NCBI RefSeq assembly: GCF_014145665.1
Contig: NZ_JACHTD010000003.1
Coordinates: forward strand, 62,001 to 126,000
From: Myroides sp. NP-2
GTDB lineage: Bacteria; Bacteroidota; Bacteroidia; Flavobacteriales; Flavobacteriaceae
Direction: 5' to 3'
Length of the DNA: 64,000 nt
Position numbers and translations under genes: made by a program
Notes under the pieces: model-generated
What the model was told of the DNA's origin: nothing
Databases searched by the model: none
Seen by the model: only the letters and a program-made list of their open reading frames with translations
Shown here: positions 62,717 to 64,000 of the stretch, piece by piece
Layout of the letters: every line of letters begins with the position of its first letter
Position numbering within the stretch: position 1 is the first letter of the stretch

Positions 62717-63877
62717 TTAATTTTGATTCATATATTTTCCTTTTTTACTTCCTTCGTAAAGATCGTATTTCGCCAAACGCGCTTCTAATTTACCATTAAA
62801 TAATTTAATCTTTCTCGAAGGGCGTAAACCTACGTATTTCAACGCCTCAATATTAGCGGTAATAAACCAGGCTTCTGTTCCTGGGTAGCCTTGCTTTAGG
62901 GTATCTCCTATTTCGCGGTAAAAACGCTCTAAATTAATATCCAATCGCTCGCCATACGGTGGGTTAAAAACCATATGTAGAGGTCCTTCAACTTCTTTAG
63001 AGGTATCAAAAAAGTTGAGATTTTCCACTTTAATATACTCCTCTAAGTTAGCATTGCGCACGTTATCCATGGCTTTCATTACAGCAGAAGGCGCTTTGTC
63101 ATAGCCTTGAATGGTATAGTGGAATTCGCGAACGCGTTTTAACAGAGAACCTTGAATCACCTCAAATAAATCAGCATCCCAATCATTCCAACGCTCAAAA
63201 GCAAATTCTTTTCTATTGATATTGGAAGGAATATTACAAGCAATCATCGCAGCCTCGATCAAGAGTGTTCCTGAACCACACATCGGATCCATGAAGTGAC
63301 TTCTGCCATCCCATCCCGAAAGCAAAAGCATACCTGCAGCTAGCACTTCGTTAATTGGCGCAATATTCGTCGCTGTTTTATATCCTCTTTGATGCAAAGA
63401 AGCGCCTGAAGAATCCAAAGAAACCGTACACAAATCGCGTTGAATATGCACGTTAATACGCAAATCTGGAAAGTCTTTATCTACATTTGGACGTTTTCCG
63501 AATTGCTCTCTAAACTGATCAACAATAGCATCCTTTGCTTTTAATGAAACGAATAAGCTGTTGTTGAACTGATCAGAAAACACAGTCGAATCAATAGCAA
63601 AGGATTGATGCGCACCTAAGTATTTACTCCAATCAATACTTTGGATTCCCTTATACAGATTGTTTTCATTGTATACAGCAAATTGTTTAATTGGAACTAA
63701 AATTTTTAATGCGGTACGCAAAGCTAAATTCGCCTTATATAAAAATCCTTTATCTCCTTCAAAACTCACCATACGAGTTCCTTCCTTCACTTTCGTCGCT
63801 CCTAAAAGCTGTAGTTCTTTTGCCAAAACCTCTTCTAAACCGAACAAAGTCTTAGCAACCATTTTAAAATTTTCCAT
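62717..63877 (-). CDS. THUMP-domain class I RNA methyltransferase (RlmL/YpsC-like)
   Basis: 386 residues. N-terminal THUMP region (KTLFGLEEVLAKELQLLGAT) and a C-terminal methyltransferase with DPMCGSGTLLIEAAMIACNI and the catalytic FNPPYGERLD motif. Homologous to the first half of RlmL (23S rRNA m2G2445) and to YpsC/RlmL of other bacteria; there is no second RlmK-like domain. Promoter box at 63925-63932 on the minus strand. Confidence 0.92.
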   Translation of the reverse strand: MENFKMVAKTLFGLEEVLAKELQLLGATKVKEGTRMVSFEGDKGFLYKANLALRTALKILVPIKQFAVYNENNLYKGIQSIDWSKYLGAHQSFAIDSTVFSDQFNNSLFVSLKAKDAIVDQFREQFGKRPNVDKDFPDLRINVHIQRDLCTVSLDSSGASLHQRGYKTATNIAPINEVLAAGMLLLSGWDGRSHFMDPMCGSGTLLIEAAMIACNIPSNINRKEFAFERWNDWDADLFEVIQGSLLKRVREFHYTIQGYDKAPSAVMKAMDNVRNANLEEYIKVENLNFFDTSKEVEGPLHMVFNPPYGERLDINLERFYREIGDTLKQGYPGTEAWFITANIEALKYVGLRPSRKIKLFNGKLEARLAKYDLYEGSKKGKYMNQN

Positions 63878-63924
63878 TTTTTTATATCGCTATAAGGAAT
63901 AATTGCATTCGTTATCCAAATGTG

Positions 63925-63932
63925 CAAAAATA
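63925..63932 (-). promoter_or_regulatory. Candidate -7 box for the THUMP methyltransferase gene
   Basis: Minus-strand TATTTTTG, 48 bases before the ATG at 63877. The plus-strand TAAATTTG at 63936-63943 faces away, giving a back-to-back promoter pair with the next gene. Confidence 0.45.
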
Positions 63933-63935
63933 AAG

Positions 63936-63943
63936 TAAATTTG
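63936..63943 (+). promoter_or_regulatory. Candidate -7 box for the gene at the right edge
   Basis: TAAATTTG (TAnnTTTG), 30 bases before the ATG at 63974. Confidence 0.5.
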
Positions 63944-63973
63944 CAAGCTAATAAAAAGATTTAAATTAAAACT

Positions 63974-64000
63974 ATGTCTGAACAAAAGAAAGCTTGGTAC
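63974..64000 (+). CDS. Start of an unidentified gene (cut by the window edge)
   Basis: ATG followed by nine codons reading MSEQKKAWY, preceded by a good -7 box. Too short to identify. Confidence 0.6.

Noticed and set aside
1..64000. CRISPR array, prophage or insertion sequence
   Set aside because: No regularly spaced repeats, transposase, integrase or phage structural gene was seen.

Overview
The window looks like chromosome of a low-GC member of the Bacteroidota, class Flavobacteriia; a Myroides-like genus is my best guess from memory of protein families, not something I can prove here. Reasons: a SusC/SusD pair, many lipoproteins of the form xxSCSSDD, a long TamB homologue, a MurQ/DUF6095/small-lipoprotein cluster typical of Flavobacteriaceae, LytS/LytTR two-component genes, and promoter-like TAnnTTTG boxes (the Bacteroidota -7 element) in front of many genes. 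Most of the window is ordinary housekeeping and accessory metabolism. I saw no rRNA, tRNA, CRISPR array, intact insertion sequence or prophage.

Layout. 1-3.8 kb: 3' end of purL, a tiny HigA-like protein without its DNA-binding half, a rhodanese, a SWIM zinc-finger protein and an unknown partner. 4.0-5.5 kb: an Rhs C-terminal tip (papain-like toxin candidate) with an overlapping putative immunity gene, cut off from a decayed Rhs core by a small repeat cluster. 5.6-14.2 kb: tamB, and divergently tsaD-rsmE-AI2E transporter-methyltransferase. 14.3-16.6 kb: membrane protein, thioredoxin lipoprotein, tatA. 16.7-20.9 kb: a five-gene operon with a small membrane protein, ApbE, RnfC, RnfD and an exported nitroreductase-like lipoprotein, a reduced Rnf-like electron-export module. 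21-25.6 kb: LytS/LytTR pair, GNAT, aldo/keto reductase, Tag glycosylase. 25.8-28.3 kb: a FAD-dependent dehydrogenase whose 3' end plus terminator is duplicated 466 bp downstream around a repeat-rich insert. 28.3-35.4 kb: lipoprotein, nitronate monooxygenase-like enzyme, MsrAB, LysE exporter, thioesterase, RidA, AraC regulator. 35.5-37.6 kb: ArsR-rhodanese regulator and an MFS transporter whose promoter sits inside a perfect 56-bp palindrome. 37.7-44.8 kb: susC-susD-phospholipase C operon. 45.1-50.6 kb: LrgAB, FUSC protein, acyl-CoA synthetase. 50.7-57 kb: DinB, methyltransferase, S41 peptidase, DoxX, SDR, KAS III. 57.3-64 kb: DUF2135-like lipoprotein, murQ cluster, TerC, TrmH-like, sirtuin, RlmL-like methyltransferase and the first codons of a further gene.

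How genes work together. The strongest candidates for something not well described are (1) the ApbE-RnfC-RnfD-nitroreductase lipoprotein operon, which could move electrons from cytoplasmic NADH to an extracytoplasmic flavoprotein without RnfA/B/E/G; (2) the SusCD-phospholipase C operon, which suggests outer-membrane uptake tied to phospholipid or phosphocholine rather than glycan; (3) the palindrome operator next to the ArsR-rhodanese sensor; and (4) the truncated Rhs toxin/immunity remnant and its associated dispersed repeat, a further copy of which lies near 60.9 kb.
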